Source of the DNA: an uncultured Bacilli bacterium
GTDB lineage: Bacteria > Bacillota_I > Bacilli_A > RF39 > UBA660
Length of the DNA: 64,000 nucleotides
Direction of reading: 5' to 3'
NCBI GenBank assembly: GCA_934086315.1
Contig: CAKOHZ010000001.1
Coordinates: forward strand, 372,001 to 436,000
Shown: positions 8,687 through 17,730 of the stretch, piece by piece
How positions within the stretch are numbered: position 1 is the stretch's first letter
How the letters are laid out: each line of letters starts with the position of its first letter
Notes under the pieces: generated by a model
What the model was told of the DNA's origin: nothing
Databases searched by the model: none
What the model saw: the letters and a program-made list of their open reading frames with translations, nothing else
Program-made: the position numbers and the translations under genes

Positions 8687-9355
8687 ATGAAGAATTTTTG
8701 TGGTTCAATTTATATTCTTACAAATCCATCTTTTAAAGATTATGTAAAGATAGGATATTCAAAAAATGTTCAAGAAAGAATAAACAGATTAAATAATTCA
8801 GAAGCAGTTCCATTTGCTTTTAGATTATATGCAACATATGATGTAGAAACTCAATCAGCCGATAAGATTTTACATAAAATAATTGATAAACTTAACGCTG
8901 ATTTAAGAAGCGTGGATACTATAAATGATAAAGTAAGAGTTAGAGAATTTTATTTAATATCTCCAGAGGATGCTTATGAATTATTAGAAGATATTGCTAT
9001 TATTAGTGGAACAAAAGAAAGACTTCATTTATATAAGCCAACAAAAGATGAGGTTCAGGAGGAAGAAACAGCTGAAAAGAATAGAGAACTTGCAAAAAAT
9101 AGACATCATTTCAAAGATATTAAATTTAAATCTAGTTTAACTAATAAAACATATTATTCTAAAACTAAGGAAGATGGGACTTTAGGAATATATGAAGGAG
9201 ATACAAACAACGAGGTACCAAACAATAGCAAGCCATCAAAAAAACAAATACTTTTACAAGCTGTTAAAGATCTAGGCGGTACTGTAGAAAATGATACTAG
9301 CTTATACCAATTACAACATAAATTAGAAAAAATATTGAATAACCTAGATAAATAA
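8687..9355 (+). CDS. GIY-YIG / T5orf172-type nuclease-domain protein
   Basis: 222 residues. The N-terminus has GSIYILTNPSF...YVKIGYS..VQERINRLN, the GIY-YIG-like core of the T5orf172/Mug113 family, found in phage and defence proteins and predicted to cut DNA. Residues about 110-150 are charged. The C-terminus (KQILLQAVKDLGG to LEKILNNL) looks helical and may bind a partner or DNA. The only in-frame start is ATG 8687; the nearest AAGGAG is about 15 bases away, so initiation may be weak. Its stop lies inside a gene remnant that continues to 9446, suggesting the gene arrived by insertion or rearrangement. Confidence 0.65.
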   Translation: MKNFCGSIYILTNPSFKDYVKIGYSKNVQERINRLNNSEAVPFAFRLYATYDVETQSADKILHKIIDKLNADLRSVDTINDKVRVREFYLISPEDAYELLEDIAIISGTKERLHLYKPTKDEVQEEETAEKNRELAKNRHHFKDIKFKSSLTNKTYYSKTKEDGTLGIYEGDTNNEVPNNSKPSKKQILLQAVKDLGGTVENDTSLYQLQHKLEKILNNLDK

Positions 9356-9446
9356 TCAAGAATGTTATTATGTTGATGCTGCGGAAGAGGTATGTGTCAA
9401 TAAATATAGTTCAGAAGATCTAGATATAGATCAATGGTATGGGTGA
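9348..9446 (+). pseudogene. C-terminal remnant of an unidentified gene
   Basis: A 32-codon open stretch ends at TGA 9444-9446 and has no start codon. It reads NQECYYVDAAEEVCVNKYSS then EDLDIDQWYG, an acidic, protein-like tail. It begins where the GIY-YIG gene ends and stops 5 bases before the DUF1810 start, whose ribosome-binding site it contains. The simplest reading is that the upstream part was deleted or displaced. The parent family is not recognised. Confidence 0.4.
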
Positions 9447-9451
9447 TAGTA

Positions 9452-9874
9452 ATGTATAATATAGATAGATTTGTAGAGATGCATAAAGAGTATTATGAAA
9501 TAGCTTTACATGAAATAAAAAATGGATATAAAAAAAGCCACTGGATGTGGTATATATTTCCACAGTTAAAAGAATTAGGTAGAAGTGCAACATCAAAGTT
9601 TTATGGTTTAGAAGGAATAGAAGAAGTAAAAGAATATATGAGTAACTCTTATCTAAAAAATAATATGTTAGAAATATGTAATGAATTACTAAATCAAGAT
9701 GGAGATATTAAATATATAATGGGATATCCTGATTATTTAAAACTAAATTCATGTATGACTTTATTTGAATATGTATTTCCAGAAGAAGAAATATTTTCAA
9801 AGATAATAGATAAATTTTATAATGGCAAAAGAGATATAATGACTTTAAATATATTAAAGAAAAACAATGATTAA
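9452..9874 (+). CDS. DUF1810 family protein
   Basis: 140 residues from ATG 9452, preceded by GGGTGAT (9441-9447); an ATG at 9434 is upstream of that site. Family hallmarks are RFVEMHKEYYEIAL near the start, then KKSHWMWYIFPQL and GRSATSKFYGL, and later CMTLFEYVFP. DUF1810 proteins are small, soluble and helical; their biochemical role is not established, and they are often found singly in genomes. The full family length is present. The start overlaps the trailing end of a gene remnant, so it was probably once the second gene of an operon. A small hairpin RNA with its own promoter follows. Confidence 0.85.
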   Translation: MYNIDRFVEMHKEYYEIALHEIKNGYKKSHWMWYIFPQLKELGRSATSKFYGLEGIEEVKEYMSNSYLKNNMLEICNELLNQDGDIKYIMGYPDYLKLNSCMTLFEYVFPEEEIFSKIIDKFYNGKRDIMTLNILKKNND

Positions 9875-9913
9875 AAATTTATATAATATTTTTATATAAA
9901 AATAACAAATTTA

Positions 9914-9922
9914 TGTTATAAT
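9914..9922 (+). promoter_or_regulatory. Extended -10 promoter for hairpin RNA
   Basis: TGTTATAAT, a full extended -10 consensus, with no convincing -35 element. The expected start is near 9929. Confidence 0.5.
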
Positions 9923-9928
9923 ACAAGA

Positions 9929-9984
9929 AATAAAGAAAAGCGCTAGTACAGGCTATACTTATAAGTTTTGTGTTGGCGTTTTTT
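9929..9984 (+). ncRNA. Putative small hairpin RNA / leader with terminator-like stem
   Basis: AAAAGCGCTA (9936-9945) pairs with TGGCGTTTT (from 9974) through ten pairs including two G-T wobbles. It encloses about 28 bases in which ACA (9948-9950) can pair with TGT (9969-9971) and CTTATAAG is self-complementary. The stem runs into TTTTTT, so it can end transcription. It lies 118 bp before the membrane-protein gene and has no ORF. It may be an attenuator for that gene or an independent small RNA. I do not recognise the family; comparing it with the RNAs found next to Abi-type genes would be sensible. Confidence 0.45.
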
Positions 9985-10102
9985 AGTAGTAAATTAAACT
10001 GTGTAGTTTTTAATAAAATTGTTAAAAACTATAAAATATAAAACTAGATTTAGAAATTAGCAAATAAAATAATTAGTTTATAATTTTAATTGGAGGTAAA
10101 AT

Positions 10103-11332
10103 ATGAAAAATATATATTTAATAATTTCAGTAGTAATAATACTTATATTATTATGTTTATTTTTTAAATTTTATAAGGGTGATAAAATAAATAAGATCCT
10201 TGTATTATTGGTTGTGGTAGCAATTATAGGTACAATAATATTTTTAGTTTTTTTTCCAAAAGATAAATGGGAAAGTGAAAATTATTTTATGGGTATTGCA
10301 CAATTGACAGGAGGATTATTCACAGTTATTGGTGTATATTTTACTATTAAGGAAGAAGAAAAAAATCAGAAAAATGCTGAAAAGAATGCAAATGAAAAAA
10401 TTAGAGAGCAACTTCGATTAGAAAATATGCCAGTATTAAAATTTAAATCAAATAATGATAAAAGGAATAGTGGCGGTTCAATTTACTATATCGATTGCGA
10501 TGATGAAACTGAAAATTTAAAAATACAACTTAATTTGGAAATAAAGAATGTTGGGTTAGGTTCAGCGCAAAACATTTACTATCAACTAATCATTGGAATA
10601 GAAAATGATGGAAGTAGGAGTGGAATAGAAAATCAAATAATAGAGCCTAAAGAAGTAATAAGTCATACAATATATTTTGAACTTCCTAAAAGAGAAGATT
10701 ATTATAAAAATATAATTATATTGGTTTTCTATGACGATCTATTAGAAAATAAATATATGCAAAAACTTGATGGATGTTTGTCCGTTTCAATGAATGAAAA
10801 TGAATACGTTCCAGGAGCTTTTGTATGTTCAAATGAAAAATATGAAAAACTTGGTGTAGATTTTAAATATGAACTCCCTCAAGAAATAATTGATGACGAA
10901 CTAAAAAGAATCGAATACGAAGAAAAGCAAAAGAAAATAATACAAGAGATACCAGAAAAAAAAGAAATAGATAAAATGGTTGATGAATATTTAGAAGGAC
11001 ATAAATTGTTCTTTGATATTATCCTTAAATATTTTAAAGGATTGGATTTTAAATTTGGTTCTGGTGGTGAAATAGAAGACTATAAATTATTAAGAAAGAA
11101 TTTATACAATATTATAATAAATTCAATAGATGGAGTTAATAAAAAAGAATATATACAATGTAAAATAATACTGAGAGTGAATATTAAAACAGAAGAGATA
11201 AGATGCTTTGACTGGTATGTCAAGGAATCAACATTAAATATAAAAAGAAGAAAATTAAAAAAATTTAAAAAATTAATAAAAAAAGAACTAAAGAAAATTA
11301 AAGAGGATGAATCAAAAATTTACGATGTATAG
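10103..11332 (+). CDS. Membrane-anchored protein of unknown function
   Basis: 409 residues; start ATG 10103 follows TTGGAGG. Two membrane segments (about residues 4-24 and 32-52) are followed by a third weak one (about 65-82) and a charged coiled segment (KEEEKNQKNAEKNANEK). A beta-rich region (about 110-235) contains LEIKNVGLGSAQNIYY and resembles an immunoglobulin-like sandwich. The C-terminus is strongly charged and helical (about 255-409). I do not recognise the family. Membrane spans plus a large cytosolic domain next to a helicase-nuclease and DUF262 gene fit an anti-phage effector, but that is inference from context only. Confidence 0.6.
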   Translation: MKNIYLIISVVIILILLCLFFKFYKGDKINKILVLLVVVAIIGTIIFLVFFPKDKWESENYFMGIAQLTGGLFTVIGVYFTIKEEEKNQKNAEKNANEKIREQLRLENMPVLKFKSNNDKRNSGGSIYYIDCDDETENLKIQLNLEIKNVGLGSAQNIYYQLIIGIENDGSRSGIENQIIEPKEVISHTIYFELPKREDYYKNIIILVFYDDLLENKYMQKLDGCLSVSMNENEYVPGAFVCSNEKYEKLGVDFKYELPQEIIDDELKRIEYEEKQKKIIQEIPEKKEIDKMVDEYLEGHKLFFDIILKYFKGLDFKFGSGGEIEDYKLLRKNLYNIIINSIDGVNKKEYIQCKIILRVNIKTEEIRCFDWYVKESTLNIKRRKLKKFKKLIKKELKKIKEDESKIYDV

Positions 11333-11384
11333 TTAATTTAGTATTAATATAAGAAAATTGATATATTATAAACAGGTGATTGAG

Positions 11385-14093
11385 TTGAGAAAAATGATAA
11401 TCATAGATGATAAAATAGTAACTTCAAAAATAGATTTTATAAAACCCGATGATAAGAATAAAGTCTATTTTATTAAATATAAAAATAATTATAAACAATA
11501 TCCATATCAATTTAACAGAGTGAAAATTATAGATAATTTTAATAAGGTTGATTTAAAAAAATATTCTTTTTATATAAATGGGATATTAATAAAAAATATG
11601 ACAAATGTCTATGAACACAAATCATTGTTTAGGTCATATTATCAGGTAATATATAATAACCATTATGAAGAGTACGATAATAGTCAACTAAAAAAAGTTT
11701 CTAATAACACAAGTATTATAGAATATATGAGAAAAATATCTAATGTAATATCATTATGTACTGATTCAGGAAAGAAATTACTTTGTGAACAAATGGAAAA
11801 AGTAGCAGTAGATAATCTAAATACCGCTTTAGCAAATTATTTAAAAGTAAATGAAGATGTAACTATAAAAACAAAAGATGATACTTTAATATTTCCATTT
11901 GGATGTAATTTAAGTCAATATCAAGCTGTAAAAAATGCTATTCAAAATAAAATAAGCGTAATAGAAGGACCACCAGGTACAGGTAAAACTCAAACAATTT
12001 TAAACATTATAGCAAACATAGTAGTTAGAGATATGAATACACAAGTAGTATCTAACAATAACGCGGCTATAGAAAATATTGAAGAAAAGTTAAAAAAATA
12101 CAATCTGGATTTTATAACAGCATTATTAGGAAAAAGTGAAAACAAATCTTTTTTTATTGAAAACCAAAAAAATAAAATCCCATCTTTCAAAGAATATGAA
12201 AATACTGATATAAGAGATATAACTGAAAAAATAATAAGAAATAATGATATAGTAAGAAGAATATATGATAGTAAACAAACAATAGCAAAATCAATACAAA
12301 TAAAAAATGAATTATCGCTAGAATATAAATATTATAAAGAAGATATAAAAACAAATAATAAGAAAATAATAAAATTAAATAATGTAAATGAAACAAAATT
12401 ACCTAAAGTATGGAGTGAACTTTTAAATACTGAAAAAATATCAATTTGGTCGAAAATAAAATATGTATTTATATATAAAGTAGGAACATTAAGGTTTTAT
12501 AAAAATGAAATTAATATTGTTATTAACAGTATTGAAAATGAATTATATAAGTCCAAAATAAATTTACTAGAAAAAAATATAAAAGAACAACAAGAATTTG
12601 TAAAGAATAATAATAGTTTTGAAAAAGAATTTATCGATTCATCAATGGATTACTTAAAAAAATATTTATCTTTAAAATATAAAAATGGAAGAAATATGTA
12701 TTCAAGAAAGGATATTTTAAGAAGTGGTACAAGTTTTTTAAAAGACTACCCAGTTATATTGAGCACTACATATTCTTCTAGAAATACATTTGATAGTAAT
12801 ACAAAATTAGATTACATAATTATGGATGAATCAAGTCAAATCGATGTAGTAACGGGTACATTAGCACTTTCATCAGCTAAGTACGCGGTTGTTATCGGAG
12901 ATGAAAAACAACTACCTAACGTTGTACCAAATGATATTGCAGAGAAGACAAATAAAATATTTAAAGAATACAACATAGATAAAAATTATAATTATGCTAC
13001 TAATAGTTTCCTAAGTAGTATAAAGAAAGTAATAAAAGATATTCCAAAGGTAATGTTAAAAGAACATTATAGATGCCACCCAAAAATAATTAATTTTTGT
13101 AACAAAAAGTTTTATAATAATGAACTTATAATTATGAGAGAAGATAAAAATGAACCAGATGTTATAAAAATTATTAAAACTAATAAAGGTAATCATAGTA
13201 GAGAAAAAACAAATCAAAGACAAGTAGATATAATAAAAAATGAAATAATTAAATTTGATACTATAGATGTGGGTATTATTGCTCCATATAATAATCAAGT
13301 TAATTTAATAAAAAATAATATTAAAAATATTGAAGTAAGTACAGTTCATAAATTTCAAGGAAGAGAAAAAGACGCCATCATAATTTCAACGGTTGATGAC
13401 AATATAAGCGATTTCGTAGGTAATTCAAATATATTAAATGTTGCTATATCAAGAGCTAAAAATAAATTAATATTTATAGTTACTGGAAATGAAATATTAA
13501 ATAATAACATATTAGATTTAATTGAATATACAAAATATACTAATATGGAAATCGAAGAAAGCAAAATAAATTCAGTTTTTGATTTGTTATATAAACAATA
13601 TGAACCTGAGAGAATCGAATATTTTAAAAAGCATAATAAAGTATCTAACTTTGATTCAGAAAATATTATGAATAACTTATTAGAAGAAATACTAAAAAAT
13701 TATGAGAGTATAAACTTTATATTTATGCAACCGATGAATACTTTAATAAAAGATAAGTCTTTGCTTACAGAAGAAGAAAAAAGATATTCATCACATCATA
13801 ATACTCATATAGACTTTTTAATATACAATACTATAAGCAAGAAACCAGTTTTAGCAATAGAAGTAGATGGATACAAATATCATAAAGATGGTACTAAACA
13901 GCACAGCAGAGATATCTTGAAAGGAAGAATACTTCGTAAATATGGTATACCACTTTTAAGACTCAAAACAAATCAAAGTAATGAAAAAGAAAGAATAGAA
14001 AGAAAACTAAATACTATCGGTAGGATTAGATTACTAAAAACTAAAAAAGGTAAATTAAATAATGCAATTAAAAAGGATGATGTCTTCAAGTAA
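11385..14093 (+). CDS. SF1 helicase (AAA_11/AAA_12 type) with C-terminal Vsr/DUF2726-like nuclease domain
   Basis: About 902 residues from TTG 11385, which follows AGGTGAT (11374-11380); ATG 11394 is possible. Helicase motifs: Walker A GPPGTGKT (from residue 195), motif II MDESSQ (D481), motif III GDEKQLPNV, motif IV region EHYRCHP, motif V VSTVHKFQGRE, motif VI NVAISRAKN. The C-terminus reads HIDFLIYN (D810), then AIEVDGYKYH (E826-V-D828) and GIPLLRL, the pattern of Vsr-like nuclease domains such as DUF2726/DUF559. The insertion between motifs I and II is long and coiled. Such helicase-nuclease fusions are frequent in defence islands. The substrate, DNA or RNA, is not known. Confidence 0.75.
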   Translation: MRKMIIIDDKIVTSKIDFIKPDDKNKVYFIKYKNNYKQYPYQFNRVKIIDNFNKVDLKKYSFYINGILIKNMTNVYEHKSLFRSYYQVIYNNHYEEYDNSQLKKVSNNTSIIEYMRKISNVISLCTDSGKKLLCEQMEKVAVDNLNTALANYLKVNEDVTIKTKDDTLIFPFGCNLSQYQAVKNAIQNKISVIEGPPGTGKTQTILNIIANIVVRDMNTQVVSNNNAAIENIEEKLKKYNLDFITALLGKSENKSFFIENQKNKIPSFKEYENTDIRDITEKIIRNNDIVRRIYDSKQTIAKSIQIKNELSLEYKYYKEDIKTNNKKIIKLNNVNETKLPKVWSELLNTEKISIWSKIKYVFIYKVGTLRFYKNEINIVINSIENELYKSKINLLEKNIKEQQEFVKNNNSFEKEFIDSSMDYLKKYLSLKYKNGRNMYSRKDILRSGTSFLKDYPVILSTTYSSRNTFDSNTKLDYIIMDESSQIDVVTGTLALSSAKYAVVIGDEKQLPNVVPNDIAEKTNKIFKEYNIDKNYNYATNSFLSSIKKVIKDIPKVMLKEHYRCHPKIINFCNKKFYNNELIIMREDKNEPDVIKIIKTNKGNHSREKTNQRQVDIIKNEIIKFDTIDVGIIAPYNNQVNLIKNNIKNIEVSTVHKFQGREKDAIIISTVDDNISDFVGNSNILNVAISRAKNKLIFIVTGNEILNNNILDLIEYTKYTNMEIEESKINSVFDLLYKQYEPERIEYFKKHNKVSNFDSENIMNNLLEEILKNYESINFIFMQPMNTLIKDKSLLTEEEKRYSSHHNTHIDFLIYNTISKKPVLAIEVDGYKYHKDGTKQHSRDILKGRILRKYGIPLLRLKTNQSNEKERIERKLNTIGRIRLLKTKKGKLNNAIKKDDVFK

Positions 14094-14104
14094 CTCACGA
14101 TACA

Positions 14105-14113
14105 TGTTATAAT
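14105..14113 (+). promoter_or_regulatory. Extended -10 promoter of the DUF262 gene
   Basis: TGTTATAAT lies 12 bases after the helicase stop codon. The predicted start of transcription (about 14120) excludes ATG 14118 and supports ATG 14136 as the start codon. Confidence 0.5.
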
Positions 14114-14135
14114 TATAATGAAAAGCGGTGAAATA

Positions 14136-15815
14136 ATGAAATATGAAACAATATCTATAAAAGAAATAATAAAGATGCTTAATGAAAAGAGAATATACTT
14201 GCCTGAAATACAAAGAGGTTTTGTATGGAAAGCTGAACAAATAGAAAAACTATTTGAATCAATATTCATAGGTTATCCAATCGGAACATTGTTATTTTGG
14301 AAAACAACAAAGAGTGATATAAATAAAAATGAAATGATATTATATGATTTTATTAAAGATTATCATGAAAGAGATAGTGAAAATAATGATAAATCATCAA
14401 CAATTGCATCAGATTTTGAAAATTATTTTATTACTCTTGATGGACAACAAAGATTAACAGCATTATATATAGGACTTCAAGGTTCAACAGCGTATAAAAC
14501 ACAGAATGCATGGTGGAAATTAGATGACTCATTTCCAAAGAAAAAATTATATTTTAATTTAAATGCTAAAGGTTTAAATGATGAGGAAGATGATGAAAAT
14601 ATTCCAATATTTAAATTCTTTGAAGAAAAAAAGGTACCTAATGATTATAAATGGATTATAGCATCAGATATTTTAAAATTCGATAAATTAAGTGATATAG
14701 TAAATTATACAAAAGAAAATGATTTAACTAATGAAGAAAGTGCAAATATCACTAGATTCTGGGAAAATGTTAACTTATTAAATCCACCAATAATACATTA
14801 TTTAAATATTGAAAGTGATTCATATGAGGATGTATTAAATATATTTGTAAGATTAAATTCATATGGAACACCATTATCTAAATCAGATCTTCTATTTTCA
14901 ACAATGTTACTTGAATGGAAGGGTGGAAGAGAAGAAATAGAGGATTTAATAAAAGATATTAATAACAAAGGTAATAAATTTAATTTTAATAAAGACTTTA
15001 TAATGAGAACATGTTTAGTTTTATCAGGTTCTCCTGTTAACCTAAAAATAAATTCATTTAAGAAGGATAAAATAACTTATATAAGAGTTAACTTCAAAGA
15101 TATATCTAATGCTATAAAAAAGGCAGTAGATTCTTTAGTAAAACTTGGATATTCTACTGAAATGTTATCATCTCAAAACGCATTAATTCCATATATTTAT
15201 TATTTATATAAAGGTGGTAATGACAAAAATATTACTGGACTAAAAAAATATCTTGCGGTTTCTCAATTAAAGAATTTATATGGTGTTGCATCAAATGCAG
15301 CATTAACTAATACAAGAGCAGCCTTAGAAACACTTAACTGTAAAAAAGTTGACTTTGATATTACATTATTTGATAGTGTGATTTTAGTAGGGGATAGAAA
15401 CTTTAAACTAACTGAAGAAGATATTAATTCATATATGGATAAAGAAAAAGGTAAATATACATTCTACATACTATCACTCTTGTATCCTAATTTAAAACTA
15501 GATCAAATAATATTTCATCAAGATCATGCTCATCCATATAATGCATTTGAGAATTTAGATAAAAACAAATTATCTAAAGAACAAATAGAATTATGGAAAA
15601 GATTAAGAGATACACTTCCAAACCTAGAATTACTTGAAGGAAGTGAAAACGAATCAAAAAATGATATGTCTCTTACAGATTGGATAAAAAAAGGAAATAA
15701 AGTTGAATATAGTGATGAAAATGAATCAACAGACTTATATAATTTCGAAAATTATTATAATAAAAGAAAAGAAAATATGATTACTGAACTTAAAAAAATA
15801 TTTGATATAAAATAG
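14136..15815 (+). CDS. DUF262 protein with C-terminal HNH nuclease domain (GmrSD-like)
   Basis: 559 residues from ATG 14136 after GGTGA. The N-terminal DUF262 (ParB-like) domain shows LPEIQRGFVWK, GYPIGTLLFW and the nucleotide-related motif DGQQR (residues 102-106), then FVRLNSYGTPLSKSDLLFS. The C-terminus has HQDHAHP (461-467) and a following asparagine-rich segment LLEGSENESKN, the layout of the His-Me finger nuclease (DUF1524) of the GmrSD family. GmrSD enzymes are type IV restriction systems that cut modified DNA using NTP; many relatives have other defence roles. Here both halves are in one polypeptide and all landmarks are present. It has its own promoter next to the helicase-nuclease. 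Confidence 0.85.
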   Translation: MKYETISIKEIIKMLNEKRIYLPEIQRGFVWKAEQIEKLFESIFIGYPIGTLLFWKTTKSDINKNEMILYDFIKDYHERDSENNDKSSTIASDFENYFITLDGQQRLTALYIGLQGSTAYKTQNAWWKLDDSFPKKKLYFNLNAKGLNDEEDDENIPIFKFFEEKKVPNDYKWIIASDILKFDKLSDIVNYTKENDLTNEESANITRFWENVNLLNPPIIHYLNIESDSYEDVLNIFVRLNSYGTPLSKSDLLFSTMLLEWKGGREEIEDLIKDINNKGNKFNFNKDFIMRTCLVLSGSPVNLKINSFKKDKITYIRVNFKDISNAIKKAVDSLVKLGYSTEMLSSQNALIPYIYYLYKGGNDKNITGLKKYLAVSQLKNLYGVASNAALTNTRAALETLNCKKVDFDITLFDSVILVGDRNFKLTEEDINSYMDKEKGKYTFYILSLLYPNLKLDQIIFHQDHAHPYNAFENLDKNKLSKEQIELWKRLRDTLPNLELLEGSENESKNDMSLTDWIKKGNKVEYSDENESTDLYNFENYYNKRKENMITELKKIFDIK

Positions 15816-15875
15816 ATCACTTAGGACACTTTATTCAAAATATATATTTGCGATTATAATAAATATAAATAAACT

Positions 15876-15900
15876 AAGTAGAAAATTATTTCTACTTTTT
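15876..15900 (+). terminator. Terminator downstream of the DUF262 gene
   Basis: AAGTAGAAA-ATTA-TTTCTACTT stem followed by a T-run. A TATAAT at 15855-15860 sits just before it, so a very short transcript is also conceivable. Confidence 0.65.
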
Positions 15901-15924
15901 ATTTGTCAATAACTTTATACTTTA

Positions 15925-15953
15925 TTGCTTACACTTCCCAAGTATGATAAAAT
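15925..15953 (+). promoter_or_regulatory. Promoter of the surface esterase gene
   Basis: TTGCTT (15925-15930), 17-base spacer, TAAAAT (15948-15953) with TG one base upstream. Confidence 0.55.
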
Positions 15954-15976
15954 TTTAAATGTTAAGGTGTATTAGA

Positions 15977-17629
15977 ATGAATAATAAAATTAAAACAACT
16001 ATAATAATTTCAACTGTATTTATATTATCTATTTTATGTTCAATACTTTTTTTAAACTTTAAACATAGAGATGCAAGTAAATTAGAATTAAATGTTAATA
16101 AAGAAAAATTAGCTTCTATATTAACATTATCAGAGAAATTCGAAACTTATATAAAAGATGCAACTCTTTTAGAAGACGAATCAATTAAAATTGAAATAAA
16201 AACTAGTAACAATTCAATTTCCAAAAATATTATATGGTTAAGTGAAAATAAAGAAATAGCCGATGTTGATAAGGATGGTAAAGTAACTGCTATAAGTCCT
16301 GGTACTACAAAAATCACAGCTAAAACTTTTGAAAATGATCTAGCAGAAGTAACAATCACAGTCAAAGAATCAGTAACAGTTATATATCATAGAAATCTAA
16401 ATAATAATGATACTATTGAATTAAGACAAACTTTAGTGGAAGGTAATGAAAATACTTATGGAATTATCAATGATAAAAAATATGATTTTAATTCATGGGA
16501 TAAAAGTAAAAAATTACTAGGATGGTCATTAAAGAAAGATACAAGAGTTCCTGAATATGAAATTTATGATGAAGTATCAGATAAATGGATTAATGATGTT
16601 CACAATAAAAAGATTGAGACTCAAACTGAAAAAAGAGTAATAGATCTATATGCAATATGGGCAGAAGATGTAGACTTGGTATTATTTTTCGGTCAATCAA
16701 ATATGGTTGGTTATACTGGAATGTACAAGTATGAACAAGAAACAAAAGATACTAGAGATATTTCTAAATATATAGATTCTGATATAATAAAAGAATATAA
16801 AACATTTAATTACGTAAGTGTACAAGTACCAGAAAATGTAGCATTCGACTATAAAATAAATAGTAAGAATGAAGGTACTTTAGAAATGATAACATCAAAA
16901 ACTAAAACACTTGGTGAAAAATCTATATATGTTAATAATAAACTTAGATACTCAAAAAAAGGTGATAAATATTATTCTTTATTGCCATCATATGGAACAA
17001 ACATGATTCCACAATTTGCTAAAACATACTATGAAGAAACTGGAAACAAAATGGTATCAGTTATGGCATCTAATGGGGGAGAACCAATTAGAAATTTCCT
17101 ACCTAGTACAGATTCAGAATATAATGATGAACAACACATTTATGAAGCAGTAAAAGAAAAATATCTAAGTGCTATAGAATATTTAGAAAGTAATGGTTAT
17201 AGAGTAGTTAATAGATTCTATGTTATGTACCAAGGATGTTCTGATGCTACAGAAGAACTTTCAAAAGATAATCTATACTATGATGCATATATGAAAGTAC
17301 ATAATTATTTAAAGAAAGATTTAGGATTATCATTTGGTGTAATAGTTGAAACATCATGGAAAATAAATGAAAAAAACGATGTTGATAATTATGTTAAAAA
17401 AATTCATGAAGAACAAGAAAAATTAATAAAAAATAATAAAGATATAATCTTAGGATCAAATTTAGGATATGTAGCATATGATAAAGAATATAAAGAATTA
17501 TTTGCATTAGAAGAAGTACCAGTTGATGATAAAGTTGTTAATAATAGTATTCACTTAACAGCGGCTTCTCTATCTCAAATAGGTAAAGATTCAGCTAAAA
17601 ATGTAGCAAAATATCTTAAAAACAAATAG
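15977..17629 (+). CDS. Membrane-anchored SGNH/sialate O-acetylesterase-like protein with BIG2 domain
   Basis: 550 residues from ATG 15977 after AAGGTG. The N-terminal membrane anchor is at about residues 7-27; an Ig-like BIG2 repeat (IIWLSENKEIADVDKDGKV and AISPGTTKITAKT) lies at about 75-125. A linker with DLYAIW resembles a Listeria-Bacteroides repeat, and the SASA/DUF303 esterase domain starts near 230. Block I is FFGQSNM (S241). The usual QGESD block reads YQGCSDA, and the terminal His motif is NSIHLT (H526) where DxxH is normal. Family members remove acetyl groups from sialic acid or other glycans outside the cell. Changes in two motifs make activity uncertain. Confidence 0.75.
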   Translation: MNNKIKTTIIISTVFILSILCSILFLNFKHRDASKLELNVNKEKLASILTLSEKFETYIKDATLLEDESIKIEIKTSNNSISKNIIWLSENKEIADVDKDGKVTAISPGTTKITAKTFENDLAEVTITVKESVTVIYHRNLNNNDTIELRQTLVEGNENTYGIINDKKYDFNSWDKSKKLLGWSLKKDTRVPEYEIYDEVSDKWINDVHNKKIETQTEKRVIDLYAIWAEDVDLVLFFGQSNMVGYTGMYKYEQETKDTRDISKYIDSDIIKEYKTFNYVSVQVPENVAFDYKINSKNEGTLEMITSKTKTLGEKSIYVNNKLRYSKKGDKYYSLLPSYGTNMIPQFAKTYYEETGNKMVSVMASNGGEPIRNFLPSTDSEYNDEQHIYEAVKEKYLSAIEYLESNGYRVVNRFYVMYQGCSDATEELSKDNLYYDAYMKVHNYLKKDLGLSFGVIVETSWKINEKNDVDNYVKKIHEEQEKLIKNNKDIILGSNLGYVAYDKEYKELFALEEVPVDDKVVNNSIHLTAASLSQIGKDSAKNVAKYLKNK

Positions 17630-17661
17630 TGTTTACACTTAAAAGTAAATACTATTTTTAA
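17624..17661 (+). terminator. Terminator of the surface esterase gene
   Basis: AAATAGTGTTTAC / GTAAATACTATTT with one G-T pair and an 8-base loop, followed by TTAAAT. It begins inside the stop region. Confidence 0.75.
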
Positions 17662-17730
17662 ATTTATAGAAATCTTGTTATTAAAAAATATATTTATTTT
17701 ATATGTTATAATATTTATGAGAGGTATGAA

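Noticed and set aside
15855..15900. Very short transcript from TATAAT 15855 to the terminator at 15900
   Set aside because: Too short to hold a structured RNA beyond the terminator itself; more simply part of the DUF262 gene end.
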